41,072 nucleotides of DNA from an uncultured Peptostreptococcaceae bacterium (GCA_910588185.1 CAJUQR010000011.1:1-41072); one strand, 5' to 3'; numbered from the stretch's first letter, positions 33,051-41,072 are shown. Translations and numbers: made by a program. The notes: generated by a model from the sequence alone, not told the origin.

Positions 33051-34928
33051 ATGGCAAGAATTTTAAGAAAGATCCCTAACTTTAAACTTCCAAAGTATAA
33101 GATGAGGGATATAGAGGAAATTGAAGAATTAAAAGTTGAATATACACCCGAGGATTTAGAGGAACTAAAGAAAAGAAACAGTGGTGAAAAAAGCAAAGAC
33201 GGTTATCCTGGAACTGAGTATAAAACCGTCAAGGAATTCTTTGATAAAAGTACTAAGGAATTTGCAGACAGACCTTTTATACTTGAGAAGTTTAATCGCA
33301 AAGGGAACTTTGAGGAAATCACTTACGGCAAGTTCAGAGAAGATGTTATAAATCTTGGAACAGGGCTGGTAAGAGGCTTCAAGCTCAAAGGTGAAAAAAT
33401 ATTGATAATAGGAGAGACCACTTATCATTGGTATGTCTCATATATGGCTATACTTGGCGGAGTAGGTATTGCGGTGCCTACAGATAAGGAACTGCCTGAT
33501 AATGAACTTGAAAATATAGTAAAGCGTTCAGATGCGGCGGCGATTATCTTTTCTCCGAGAAAGAAAGATCAGATTAAGAAGATAGCTAATCGCTGCCCTG
33601 GAGTCAAATATTTTATGGAAATGTACTCCGATGAAAAAATTGACGGCAGATTTGTAGGTCTTGAACATGTCATGAATGAGGGCAAATTTCTCGTTGATAT
33701 GGGGTGTACAGATTATACAGATATTGAAATTGAACCTGATGCTTTTGCTGTGCTTATATTTACGAGCGGAACTACATCAGCAGCAAAAGGTGTTATGATT
33801 TCAAATACAAATCTGGCATACAATATTAACTCAGTTACTCCTTATGTTTATTTAACTCCTGAAGACAGACTGTTTTCTGTGCTGCCACTGCATCATACTT
33901 ATGAGTCTACTATAGGATTTTTGTATCCTATGGCTATGGGTGCTTCTGTGGCTGTGTGTCAGGGACTTAAGCATATTGCAAATGATATGAAGGAAACTTC
34001 TCCTACTGCGATTATTGCAGTTCCGCTTTTGATAGAATCACTTCATAAGAAAATCGTTCAGGGAATAGAAAAGAGCGGTAAGACTACTGCTGTAAAGACT
34101 ATGATTTCGCTTAGCAATGGTCTTAAGAATCTTGGTATAGATGTAAAGCGCAAAGTCTTTAAAGATATCTATGCTAATTTGGGAGGCAGACTGCGTATTA
34201 TAGTTTCGGCTGCAGCGCCTATAGACGGCAAAGTGGGAAGATGGCTTGAGGATATAGGCATTACGTTCCTGCAAGGTTATGGATTGACTGAGACAGCTCC
34301 TATAGCTGCGCTGACTCCGGATTGGGATACCCGAGTAGGATCTGCCGGCAAATCTGTAGTTTGGGATCAGATTAAAATATCAGAACCTAATGAAAAAGGC
34401 GAAGGTGAGATATGGATTAAGGGTAAGACTGTAATGCTCGGTTATTATGAAGATCCTGAAGCTACAGCAGAAGTTATGAACGACGGCTGGTTTAATTCTG
34501 GGGACATAGGTTATATGGATGAAGACGGGTTTATTTATATTACAGGAAGAAGTAAAAATGTAATTGTAACTCAAAATGGTAAAAATATATATCCTGAAGA
34601 AATAGAAACATTGCTTTCTAAGGTTGAAGAGATTTCTGAAAGCATGGTTTACGGTAAAGAGGTTGCAGGCGAAAAAGAGTTGATTATAACCGCCAGAATA
34701 ATACCTGATTATGACAGGATTGAAGAACTCCATGGAAAAGGTCTTAATGAAGAAGAAATTTATAAACTTATATGGGAACAGATAAAGAAAGTGAACCGCA
34801 AGTTAAGCAATTATAAGACAGTGAAGAAACTGGAGATTAAAGAAGATCAATTTGAAAAAACGAGTACAATGAAGATAAAACGCTATGCAGAGCTTGCAAA
34901 AGATAAAGAGTGTGAAAAAGAGAATTAG
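33051..34928 (+). CDS. Long-chain acyl-CoA synthetase-type AMP-binding enzyme
   Basis: Activates a carboxylic acid with ATP to acyl-AMP and then CoA thioester. The 625-aa protein has the AMP-binding motif LIFTSGTTSAAKGVMISNTN (~237-256), LPLHHTYEST, GYGLTETAPIAA (~410), WFNSGDIGYMDEDGFIYITG and the C-terminal NGKNIYPEEIETLLSKV hinge, with a catalytic lysine region at TSTMKIKRY. Motifs and length suit a FadD-like acyl-CoA ligase, likely for medium or long chains. It lies 38 bases after the germination gene; the short gap would allow one transcript. No promoter is obvious in the gap. Acyl substrate not deducible. Confidence 0.88.
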   Translation: MARILRKIPNFKLPKYKMRDIEEIEELKVEYTPEDLEELKKRNSGEKSKDGYPGTEYKTVKEFFDKSTKEFADRPFILEKFNRKGNFEEITYGKFREDVINLGTGLVRGFKLKGEKILIIGETTYHWYVSYMAILGGVGIAVPTDKELPDNELENIVKRSDAAAIIFSPRKKDQIKKIANRCPGVKYFMEMYSDEKIDGRFVGLEHVMNEGKFLVDMGCTDYTDIEIEPDAFAVLIFTSGTTSAAKGVMISNTNLAYNINSVTPYVYLTPEDRLFSVLPLHHTYESTIGFLYPMAMGASVAVCQGLKHIANDMKETSPTAIIAVPLLIESLHKKIVQGIEKSGKTTAVKTMISLSNGLKNLGIDVKRKVFKDIYANLGGRLRIIVSAAAPIDGKVGRWLEDIGITFLQGYGLTETAPIAALTPDWDTRVGSAGKSVVWDQIKISEPNEKGEGEIWIKGKTVMLGYYEDPEATAEVMNDGWFNSGDIGYMDEDGFIYITGRSKNVIVTQNGKNIYPEEIETLLSKVEEISESMVYGKEVAGEKELIITARIIPDYDRIEELHGKGLNEEEIYKLIWEQIKKVNRKLSNYKTVKKLEIKEDQFEKTSTMKIKRYAELAKDKECEKEN

Positions 34929-35044
34929 CTCTTAAAAATTAAAAAATAAACTCCCTTTTGTATTTATGTACAACGTTGTTATCTAAGCCTTTGTGTATAA
35001 TAAACAAAAAATATCTTATGTGTAAGAAGTTTACTATTATTTTG

Positions 35045-35072
35045 TTGATTAAATTTATCTATATGTTAAAAT
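35045..35072 (+). promoter_or_regulatory. Promoter of the YjiH-type gene
   Basis: TTGATT (35045-35050), 16-base spacer, TAAAAT (35067-35072) with TGT directly before, giving an extended -10. A second TATAAT at 34996-35001 has no well-spaced -35. Confidence 0.55.
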
Positions 35073-35083
35073 ATTGATAAGAA

Positions 35084-35108
35084 TTTCAAGCAATGATATT
35101 GCTTGAAA
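35084..35108 (+). promoter_or_regulatory. 10-bp inverted repeat at the 5' leader of the YjiH-type gene
   Basis: TTTCAAGCAA and TTGCTTGAAA pair perfectly around TGATA. It falls about five bases after the predicted transcription start and lacks a T run, so it may be an operator or a leader hairpin. Confidence 0.5.
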
Positions 35109-35151
35109 GATATACATCAATGTGTGTAAGTAATTTGAGGAGAGTTGTAGT

Positions 35152-36519
35152 ATGGAAAAAAGAAGTAGTAAACTTAAAGCTAGATTCTTGGTGCCATCAG
35201 TTATAGGTATTATTTTGTTTATGATTCCTGTAAAGTATAATGGCGACTGGACAGTTGCAGTTAAGATTCTGGCGGACATTATTGGAGGCGCTCTTGGAAG
35301 TGTACTTCCGATTTTATGTGTAATTATTATCACCATTTCGGCAGTGATGTCGCTTATCGGTTTGGCAAAACCAAAGTTTATAACAGATCACCCTATTTTG
35401 AGCGATACATTTATTGCAGCACCACTTTGGGTTATCGTTAGGGTTCTTGGATGTGTATTCGTTTGGCTTACATATTTGGGAATTGATGCTGGTGACGATG
35501 AAGAAGGTTTTATTCATATGATTACTGAGGGTGCTGCAGGCGGATTCGTTCTTGGAGATTTGCTCACAGTCCTTGTAATCATCTTTGCAATTGCAGGATT
35601 ACTTTTGCCTTTGCTCTTAGACTTTGGTTTGCTGGAATTTATAGGTGCGCTGCTTACCAAGATAATGCGCCCTGTATTTAAGATTCCTGGACGTGCTGCA
35701 GTTGACTGCGTTACATCATGGATAGGCGACGGAACACTTGGAGTTATGCTTACATGTAACCAATATGAAGGAGGATATTATTCGGCAAGAGAAGCATCAG
35801 TTATTGCTACAACATTCTCTGCTGTGTCAATAACTTTCAGTATTGTAGTATTGTCACAGGTGGATATGATGCAGTATTTTGGCGTATATTACATAATCAT
35901 ATGTCTTGTAGGTATTGCTTGTGCGATTATTGTACCTAGAATACCGCCGCTATCTATGAAAAAAGATACATATATGGTAGAGGGAAAAGCTATGCCTGAA
36001 ACCATTCCTGAAGGATATAAAGGTTCATATGACTATGGTATGAGCTTGGCATTGGATAAAGCAGCAGAGTTTAAAGGCATAGGACAATTCTTGCAAAATG
36101 GTATGAAAAATGCGGTAGGTATGTGGTTTGGAGTGTTGCCTAATGTTATGGCAATAGGAACAATTGCATTGTTACTGGCCAATAATACTCCAATATTTGA
36201 CATATTAGGAAAGCCGTTTATGCCGCTGTTGGATCTTTTACAGGTGCCTGAAGCAGCGGAAGCATCCAAGACTATGATCGTAGGATTTACAGATATGCTT
36301 ACACCTGCTATTCTTGCATCAGAAGCTATTACAAGCATGATGACTAAGTTCATCGTTGCAGTAGTATCAGTAACACAGCTTATATATTTGTCAGAAGTGG
36401 GCGGATTGATATTGGCATCAAAGCTTCCTGTAAAGCTTTGGGAGTTATTCATAATCTTCATAGAGAGAACAATCATAAGCTTGTTGATAGTTTGTCCTAT
36501 AGCACATTTGATATTTTAG
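35152..36519 (+). CDS. YjiH-family (nucleoside recognition Gate domain) membrane protein
   Basis: A 455-aa inner-membrane protein with ~9-10 helices. TSWIGDGTLGVMLTCNQYEG followed by GYYSAREASVIATTFSAVSI matches the Gate/nucleoside-recognition domain of YjiH, related to SpmA/SpmB and nucleoside carriers. A transport role is likely but the substrate is unknown. The cytosolic loop KDTYMVEGKAMPETIPEG splits the two halves. GAGGAGAG precedes ATG 35152. A single-gene unit with its own promoter, a leader hairpin and a terminator. Confidence 0.85.
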   Translation: MEKRSSKLKARFLVPSVIGIILFMIPVKYNGDWTVAVKILADIIGGALGSVLPILCVIIITISAVMSLIGLAKPKFITDHPILSDTFIAAPLWVIVRVLGCVFVWLTYLGIDAGDDEEGFIHMITEGAAGGFVLGDLLTVLVIIFAIAGLLLPLLLDFGLLEFIGALLTKIMRPVFKIPGRAAVDCVTSWIGDGTLGVMLTCNQYEGGYYSAREASVIATTFSAVSITFSIVVLSQVDMMQYFGVYYIIICLVGIACAIIVPRIPPLSMKKDTYMVEGKAMPETIPEGYKGSYDYGMSLALDKAAEFKGIGQFLQNGMKNAVGMWFGVLPNVMAIGTIALLLANNTPIFDILGKPFMPLLDLLQVPEAAEASKTMIVGFTDMLTPAILASEAITSMMTKFIVAVVSVTQLIYLSEVGGLILASKLPVKLWELFIIFIERTIISLLIVCPIAHLIF

Positions 36520-36562
36520 ATAAATAAGTAAAATATAGCGTTTTGCACATATTGATAAAAAG

Positions 36563-36607
36563 AACCGAACAACTTAAGGAATATTTTGCCTTAGTTGTTC
36601 GGTTTTT
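36563..36607 (+). terminator. Intrinsic terminator after the YjiH-type gene
   Basis: AACCGAACAACTTAAGG pairs with CCTTAGTTGTTCGG around a short loop, then a T run. It also ends just beyond the minus-strand gerQ-like gene and may serve it. Confidence 0.88.
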
Positions 36608-36620
36608 GTTAGATTTAGGT

Positions 36621-37337
36621 TTAAATGTTAGGAATTACAGGCGGTGAATAATAAACGTAAGTAAGACGTATTGAGAATATATCTATTACCATGATATTTC
36701 CTGTAGTGATTTCTTGTAAGATTATAAAGTTTGTGCCGACTCCTACCAAAAATCCAAAACGATTTTCGATATTGTTGGAACCGACCAACTGTTCAATTCT
36801 CATATATCTTCCGATTTGAGTTCTCAGAAATCCATTAAAAGCTTGAACTGAATCATAATCTATTTCGCTGTCATATCCGTTAGGAGTCATAGGGTCCTGC
36901 GGGATTGTTATGGCAGGGGTTTCAGTAGTACCACACAGTGAGACATTATTCATATACGGTGTCATCTGTGAGTATGGTATTGGTTCTACTTTCATATGTT
37001 CTGTGTTTGCAGCATTGAGACCGTATAACATAGATTGACTCCATTGTTTGGAGTTGTTTGAACAATCATCAGTTTTTCCAGTATTCATAGTTTGAGCTTC
37101 GCCAGAAGATATAGGCGTCACTTTTATTCCACCTGAGATTCCGGCTATTTCTCCTTGTGTTTCTATGTTTGTTGATTGTACAGGTATGTATTCTTTTTTT
37201 TCTTCTTTTTGCGGAGTGCTTACAGGGACCTCTGAAGATACAGGAGCAGATTCTTCTAATTGAATTCTGTCTCCTATAGATACATTTCCGGCCTTTATCA
37301 TTCTCGGTGTAACGGTGTTGTTACAGCATGGTGCCAT
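36621..37337 (-). CDS. GerQ-like spore coat protein
   Basis: A 238-aa protein directly downstream of cwlJ. The C-terminal ~65 residues, FLRTQIGRYMRIEQLVGSNN onward to EITTGNIMVIDIFSIRLTYV, resemble the GerQ core (an N-terminal L...G...Y start, a central V-G-N segment and a final YxxY(V/I)xY end). In Bacillus GerQ, a coat protein crosslinked by transglutaminase, is required to hold CwlJ and lies beside it. The N-terminal ~170 residues are unusual: low-complexity, Ser/Thr/Pro/Gln-rich, with a LysM-like scrap RMIKAGNVSIGDRIQL. Assignment rests partly on position. AGGAGGT precedes the ATG. Both are driven by the sigmaK-like promoter upstream of cwlJ. Confidence 0.6.
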   Translation of the reverse strand: MAPCCNNTVTPRMIKAGNVSIGDRIQLEESAPVSSEVPVSTPQKEEKKEYIPVQSTNIETQGEIAGISGGIKVTPISSGEAQTMNTGKTDDCSNNSKQWSQSMLYGLNAANTEHMKVEPIPYSQMTPYMNNVSLCGTTETPAITIPQDPMTPNGYDSEIDYDSVQAFNGFLRTQIGRYMRIEQLVGSNNIENRFGFLVGVGTNFIILQEITTGNIMVIDIFSIRLTYVYYSPPVIPNI

Positions 37338-37365
37338 AAATTACCTCCTATTGTTTAAAATTTGT

Positions 37366-37809
37366 TTAGGTATCGGCATAGTAACTTGTAGGTATATAAA
37401 AACAGTGGTCGCCTATGCGGTTGTGTATGACGCCTACACGAGTAGGAAAGTATGTAGGACATCTGCTGCTATAGGGGTTAAAGAAGAAGAGAGAATTGTC
37501 TATGCCGACAAGTCTTCCTCCTGCCATGGCCCAGTCTACTATTTGATAATGAATATCTGTAGGTGTCATATTATATACGTTTTGAGGGTTATAGGAACCT
37601 CCTATCGATTCACGCATACATGTGAACTGACCAGGCTGTGTTATTACAGCGCGTACATCCCCGCCATTGCCAACACGGCTGAATTCTCCTTCTGTAGCAG
37701 TTGCTCTGTTCATAATTACCGTAGCTACCGCAGCCATACCAAATTCGCCTTCACCACCCGCTTCACACTCAATAAGGCGGGCAAAAAGCTCTCTAGTGTC
37801 TAATGCCAT
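37366..37809 (-). CDS. cwlJ: Spore cortex-lytic hydrolase CwlJ
   Basis: Degrades the cortex during germination; activated by Ca-dipicolinate in Bacillus. The 147-aa SleB/CwlJ-domain protein has the catalytic Glu in LIECEAGGEGEFGMAAVATV, then IMNRA, and QPGQFTCMRES and WAMAGGRLVGIDNSLFFFNP downstream. Size matches CwlJ (about 141 aa), not the longer secreted SleB, and there is no signal peptide. GGAGGTAA precedes the ATG on the minus strand. A 28-base gap separates it from the gerQ-like gene. Confidence 0.93.
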   Translation of the reverse strand: MALDTRELFARLIECEAGGEGEFGMAAVATVIMNRATATEGEFSRVGNGGDVRAVITQPGQFTCMRESIGGSYNPQNVYNMTPTDIHYQIVDWAMAGGRLVGIDNSLFFFNPYSSRCPTYFPTRVGVIHNRIGDHCFYIPTSYYADT

Positions 37810-37832
37810 AGCTTACCTCCACGAACTGATAT

Positions 37833-37860
37833 TATTTTATGCGAATAAAATATAAAAGGT
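37833..37860 (-). promoter_or_regulatory. SigmaK-like promoter of cwlJ/gerQ-like
   Basis: On the minus strand CATAAAATA (plus 37841-37833) fits CATAnnnTA and AC (plus 37860-37859) lies 17 bases upstream, the same geometry as at 29548-29575. CATAAAAT is also one mismatch from the sigmaE -10, but no matching -35 exists. Confidence 0.55.
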
Positions 37861-37868
37861 GCTTAGTA

Positions 37869-37897
37869 TTGATTGAAAAAAAGTTTTTTTGTATAAT
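37869..37897 (+). promoter_or_regulatory. SigmaA-like promoter of the LTA-synthase-type gene
   Basis: TTGATT (37869-37874), 17-base spacer, TATAAT (37892-37897), 48 bases before the ATG at 37946. Divergent from the cwlJ promoter without overlap. Confidence 0.7.
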
Positions 37898-37945
37898 AGT
37901 CTCTGGTTGCGTAAAAAATTTCATATTTTTAATAAGGGGAATGAT

Positions 37946-39895
37946 ATGAGAATTGAAAAAGCAAAACTTGTGTTATTGGCAGAAACTTTTGCTGCAATTT
38001 TATTGTGGGAAATTCTTTTAAGAGCGTTTACGCTTGGGTTTGCAGAGGATGGGTATTTGTTTCATGAAATATTGATTATATTGATGATTTCGATATTTAC
38101 ATCAGTATTGTTTGTTTTTATAAAGACTGCACTTCCAAGTAAAGCAGGGAATATAGTTTTTTCTGTGTTTATAACAGTATATGCAATTTTTTTTGTGGCA
38201 CAGGATGTGTATTACGCCATATTTGAAACATTTTTCACATTTTATTCTATGGCAAACGGAGCACAGGTTATTGAGTTTCAGGATGTAATATGGGCTGCAA
38301 TAGGACGTGAGATAATACCGTTTATAATGTTTTTGGCAATAGCTGCACTTCTAATATATTTGGCCGTTTTTAATAACAAAGAAAAAGGGCAAAATCAAGT
38401 GGAAAAGAGCAGGAAATACAGGTATAGTTTTTTGTCTGTATTGTTAATAGGAGCAGTAGCTTTTGGAGGCGGTTTTGCGGCGGCTTCAATTAAAAGCGAT
38501 GATCCGCTGTCTCCTTATCAGCATCTATATGGTGTCAGTGATATTAAAGGAACGGTAAAAAGTTTTGGATTGATTTCGGCTATGAATATGGATGCAGCGA
38601 GACTTGTATTTGGCTTTGAACCCAAAATAGAAGAAGCTAATACAGAAATCATAGAAGCAAATGAAGTTGATTACAACGTGATTGATGGTTTAGATTTTGA
38701 AAAGTTAATTGAATCAGAAACAGATGATACAATTAAGACCATGCATAGATGTTTTGCCGCTATGGAGCCTACAAATAAAAATGACAAAACAGGTATATTC
38801 AAAGGAAAAAATCTTATTTTTATAACAGCTGAAAGTTTTACTGACTTTGCTGTAGATCCTGTGTATACCCCTACCCTTTATAAATTACAGTCAGAAGGAT
38901 ATACATTCAGTAACTTTTATACTCCTATATGGGGAGTGAGTACTCTCGACGGAGAATATTCCAATCTGCAAGGGTTAATACCTAAACCCGGAGTATGGTC
39001 GATGAAAGAATCAAAAGATAATTATTTGCCCTTTACTCTTGGAAATCAATTTTCCAAGATTGGATATCAGACTAAAGCATATCATAATCACAATGTTGAA
39101 TTTTATGGAAGGACTCTATCACATCCTAATTTGGGATATGATTTTAAAGGTCAAGGCAAAGGATATTCGTTTGAAAAGACTTGGCCTGAATCTGATATTG
39201 AGATGATAGACGAGACGACCTCGGATTTTTTAACACCTGATGAAAATGGGGATATACAGCCGTTTCATGTATATTATCTGACAGTAAGCGGTCATATGAA
39301 TTATAATTTTAGCAATAATGATATGGCTGCTAAAAATCAAAATATGGTTCAAGACCTTCAAATGTCGGAACCTTGCAGAGCGTATATGGCTTGTAATATA
39401 GAATTTGATAAGTCTATGGAGCTTTTGCTTGAGAGACTTGGGGAAGCGGGGCAGCTTGATAATACTGTAATTGCCATAGCAGGCGATCATTATCCTTATG
39501 GGCTTAAGGAGGATGCAATAAGTGAGTTTAAGGGGCACAGAGTGGATAGAACATATGAGATATATGAGAATACATTTATATTATGGACACCTGGGATGAA
39601 ACCTGAAAAGGTAGATAAGGTTGCCTGTAATATGGATATTTTGCCTACCCTTTTAAATATGTTTGGCTTTGATTATGATTCGAGACTTTTGATGGGCAGC
39701 GATATATTTTGCGATAAAGAGGGTTTAGTTGTATTTCAGGATAAAAACTGGATTACAGATAGGGGAAGCAGAAATTCTATAAGAGATAATGATGATAAAT
39801 ATGCATTGGAAATAGACAAAAAAGTAGCTATGATGGTTAATTATTCTGCCCTTATTTTGGATAAAGACTACTATAGACATTTGCGGATTGGATGA
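37946..39895 (+). CDS. LTA synthase/phosphoglycerol transferase family sulfatase-fold protein
   Basis: Membrane phosphatase-fold transferase that moves glycerol-phosphate units onto lipid or glycan acceptors. The 649-aa protein has five N-terminal membrane helices (~10-205), then an extracellular sulfatase-fold domain: FITAESFTDFAVD (Mg ligand Glu), WGVSTLDGEYSNLQGL (nucleophile Thr), YYLTVSGHMNYNF and AIAGDHYPYG (Asp-His metal ligands), all retained. The acceptor cannot be inferred; no dlt, ugtP or teichoic acid genes are nearby. The real start is ATG 37946 with AAGGGGA upstream; an in-frame ATG at 37889 overlaps the promoter -10. A strong terminator follows. Confidence 0.88.
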   Translation: MRIEKAKLVLLAETFAAILLWEILLRAFTLGFAEDGYLFHEILIILMISIFTSVLFVFIKTALPSKAGNIVFSVFITVYAIFFVAQDVYYAIFETFFTFYSMANGAQVIEFQDVIWAAIGREIIPFIMFLAIAALLIYLAVFNNKEKGQNQVEKSRKYRYSFLSVLLIGAVAFGGGFAAASIKSDDPLSPYQHLYGVSDIKGTVKSFGLISAMNMDAARLVFGFEPKIEEANTEIIEANEVDYNVIDGLDFEKLIESETDDTIKTMHRCFAAMEPTNKNDKTGIFKGKNLIFITAESFTDFAVDPVYTPTLYKLQSEGYTFSNFYTPIWGVSTLDGEYSNLQGLIPKPGVWSMKESKDNYLPFTLGNQFSKIGYQTKAYHNHNVEFYGRTLSHPNLGYDFKGQGKGYSFEKTWPESDIEMIDETTSDFLTPDENGDIQPFHVYYLTVSGHMNYNFSNNDMAAKNQNMVQDLQMSEPCRAYMACNIEFDKSMELLLERLGEAGQLDNTVIAIAGDHYPYGLKEDAISEFKGHRVDRTYEIYENTFILWTPGMKPEKVDKVACNMDILPTLLNMFGFDYDSRLLMGSDIFCDKEGLVVFQDKNWITDRGSRNSIRDNDDKYALEIDKKVAMMVNYSALILDKDYYRHLRIG

Positions 39896-39914
39896 ATGCG
39901 GAGTATAATTGATA

Positions 39915-39949
39915 AAAGGAGAATCCAAACGTACGGATTCTCCTTTTTT
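39915..39949 (+). terminator. Intrinsic terminator after the LTA-synthase-type gene
   Basis: AAGGAGAATCC and GGATTCTCCTT pair around AAACGTAC, followed by T6. Confidence 0.92.
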
Positions 39950-40015
39950 AGAAAGTAGAAAGTAAAATAATTTATTGGTAACTAGTTAATTTTATTGTAT
40001 GCAGAAAGCTTAATA

Positions 40016-40044
40016 TTGTAAAATATAATATTATCATATATAAT
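40016..40044 (+). promoter_or_regulatory. SigmaA-like promoter of the LysR gene
   Basis: TTGTAA (40016-40021), 17-base spacer, TATAAT (40039-40044), 34 bases before the ATG at 40078. The -10 abuts the palindrome at 40042. Confidence 0.7.
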
Positions 40045-40063
40045 ATTGAATGTATTCAATATT
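40042..40063 (+). promoter_or_regulatory. 22-bp perfect palindrome, probable operator
   Basis: AATATTGAAT, GT, ATTCAATATT: perfect 10-base arms. The core ATTGAAT-GT-ATTCAAT fits a LysR-type T-N11-A box. It covers the -10 edge and transcription start, so a bound protein would repress; autoregulation by the adjacent LysR gene is the natural guess. Confidence 0.65.
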
Positions 40064-40077
40064 AACGAGGTGAGATT

Positions 40078-40974
40078 ATGACAAATGCTGAAATTAACGC
40101 ATTTATAGCGATATGTGATGAGATGAATATATAAAAAGCAGCTGAGAAATTATTTATAAGTCAGTCATCACTTAGTACAAGAATAAAAACGCTGGAAAGG
40201 GAGCTTGGGTATTCCTTGTTTGTAAGAGGAAAAGGGCAGAGAAAAATAGTTTTAACTTCTGAGGGTGAGCAGTTCTATGAACTGGCAATAAAATATACGG
40301 ATATAGTTAATAGGATGCTTGAGATAGGCGGTAAAAAAATATGCTTCAGAGTTTCTTCTGTGGATAGCATGGGAGCTTTTATTTTAACACCTGTATATGA
40401 AAAATTTATATTTCATAATCCCAATATAGTGTTGGAAATTTCTGATCTTGATGATGAAACTGTTTATGAGAATATTTTAAAAGGTAATACTGATGTTGCT
40501 TTCTATACAAACATTAAAAAACTGCCGGAAATTGAACATGTTCCTATATTCTCAGAGAAGATGGTTTTGGTGTGCTCAAAAGATAATGATTTTGATGATG
40601 AGGTAAAACTTACTGATTTAGACATACGTAATGAGATATATATACCATGGTTTAGACCTTTTAAACGCTGGCATAATATTCAGTTTGGGGATAGGGCATC
40701 TTCACCGCACATAAAGGTAGAACTTGTAAGCCAGCTTGAATATTTTTTAGGCAAAGAAAAGAAGTGGGCAATGGTTCCCGGCACTGTAGCAGAAAATCTT
40801 GTTAAGTCGAAAAGTTTTGTAAGGAAAAAATTGAGTTTTCATGTACCGGAGAGAACGGTTTTTTGTTCATATATGATTAATACTCCAAACAAAAATATAA
40901 TAGAAGAGATTCTTAAATATATTAAAGAAGTGATTTTAGAAATGGGTGACGACAGTATAGAATTGTTAATATAA
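40078..40974 (+). pseudogene. LysR-family regulator interrupted by an in-frame TAA
   Basis: The reading frame from ATG 40078 (AGGTGA upstream) encodes a LysR regulator of 298 codons, but codon 19 is TAA (40132-40134). Before it: MTNAEINAFIAICDEMNI; after it: KAAEKLFISQSSLSTRIKTL, which is the recognition helix and linker helix, then an effector domain with FRVSSVDSMGAFILTPVYEK and ending ...DSIELLI. No start codon after the stop restores the HTH; the first in-frame TTG is 40216, beyond it. The rest of the frame has no other defect and the promoter and operator are intact, so the loss may be recent, or there may be a sequence error. Typical LysR members have Ala/Thr/Tyr-like residues at this position. 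Confidence 0.85.
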
Positions 40975-40983
40975 TACAGAATA

Positions 40984-41013
40984 TTGACATTTAGAAGTAA
41001 ATTGTGCTATAAA
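40984..41013 (+). promoter_or_regulatory. Strong consensus promoter near the right edge
   Basis: TTGACA (40984-40989), 18-base spacer, TATAAA (41008-41013) with TGC before it (extended -10). Its gene lies beyond the window. Confidence 0.7.
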
Positions 41014-41043
41014 ACTAAGAAGCTGTACCAATAGATAAAAAGG

Positions 41044-41052
41044 TGCTATAAT
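41044..41052 (+). promoter_or_regulatory. Second extended -10 element
   Basis: TGCTATAAT is a perfect extended -10 and repeats the GTGCTATAA of the upstream promoter. No convincing -35. Its target is off the right edge. Confidence 0.45.
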
Positions 41053-41072
41053 GAGGGTATGATACAGAAAAA

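Noticed and set aside
40132..40134. Programmed readthrough or special amino acid at the LysR TAA
   Set aside because: TAA is not used for pyrrolysine or selenocysteine and no recoding structure is evident; a nonsense mutation or sequencing error is simpler.

Overview
The window is a low-GC chromosomal segment of an endospore-forming Clostridia-type Firmicute. The evidence is AT-rich Shine-Dalgarno-led genes, spore genes (spmA/spmB, spoIID, cwlJ with a gerQ-like partner, a GerA/SpoVAF-type protein), an AbrB regulator, a cdaA-cdaR-glmM-glmS operon, class III fructose bisphosphatase, long-form HPF and a raiA-type structured RNA. I cannot name the genus. Nothing looks like a phage, IS element or CRISPR array; it is mostly core chromosome with one small sigma54-controlled accessory module.

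Layout. 1-91: the 3' end of a 5S rRNA and its terminator. 227-3500: a 34-aa membrane peptide, then tmk, holB, ricT and a TrmN6-like methyltransferase. 3504-4604 (minus): spmB and spmA from a sigmaE-like promoter. 4658-11160: a membrane-anchored helical protein, AbrB, murA, spoIID, class III fbp and two-subunit class I fumarase. 11190-11933 (minus): nadE, with a promoter region holding repeated TACAGC elements. 12273-17137: a YhaM-type exonuclease, cca, a short RecD2-like helicase and comFC. 17150-17937: a raiA-motif RNA with its own promoter, followed by hpf.

18100-22425 is the most distinctive part: a 519-base gap rich in dyads and ending in a textbook -24/-12 sigma54 promoter, a membrane-dipeptidase-fold protein that has lost several metal ligands, an NhaC-type carrier, and a PAS-AAA+-Fis sigma54 activator. 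I read these as one self-contained uptake and processing system for an unknown small molecule. 22446-29532 holds c-di-AMP synthesis, amino-sugar synthesis, S-adenosylhomocysteine hydrolase and a UPF0340 protein in one direction.

29548-37945 mixes spore and housekeeping genes: a 33-aa peptide behind a sigmaK-like promoter, gltX (minus), a GerA-family germination protein, an acyl-CoA ligase, a YjiH-type membrane protein, and cwlJ with a gerQ-like gene (minus) behind a second sigmaK-like promoter of the same geometry. 37946-39895 encodes an LTA-synthase-type sulfatase-fold protein. 40016-40974 is a LysR regulator gene with a consensus promoter and a palindromic operator, but a TAA stop at codon 19 just before its recognition helix. 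Tandem promoter-like elements point off the right edge.

All family calls come from reading motifs by eye; no database search was run. Promoter calls are consensus matches, not mapped starts.
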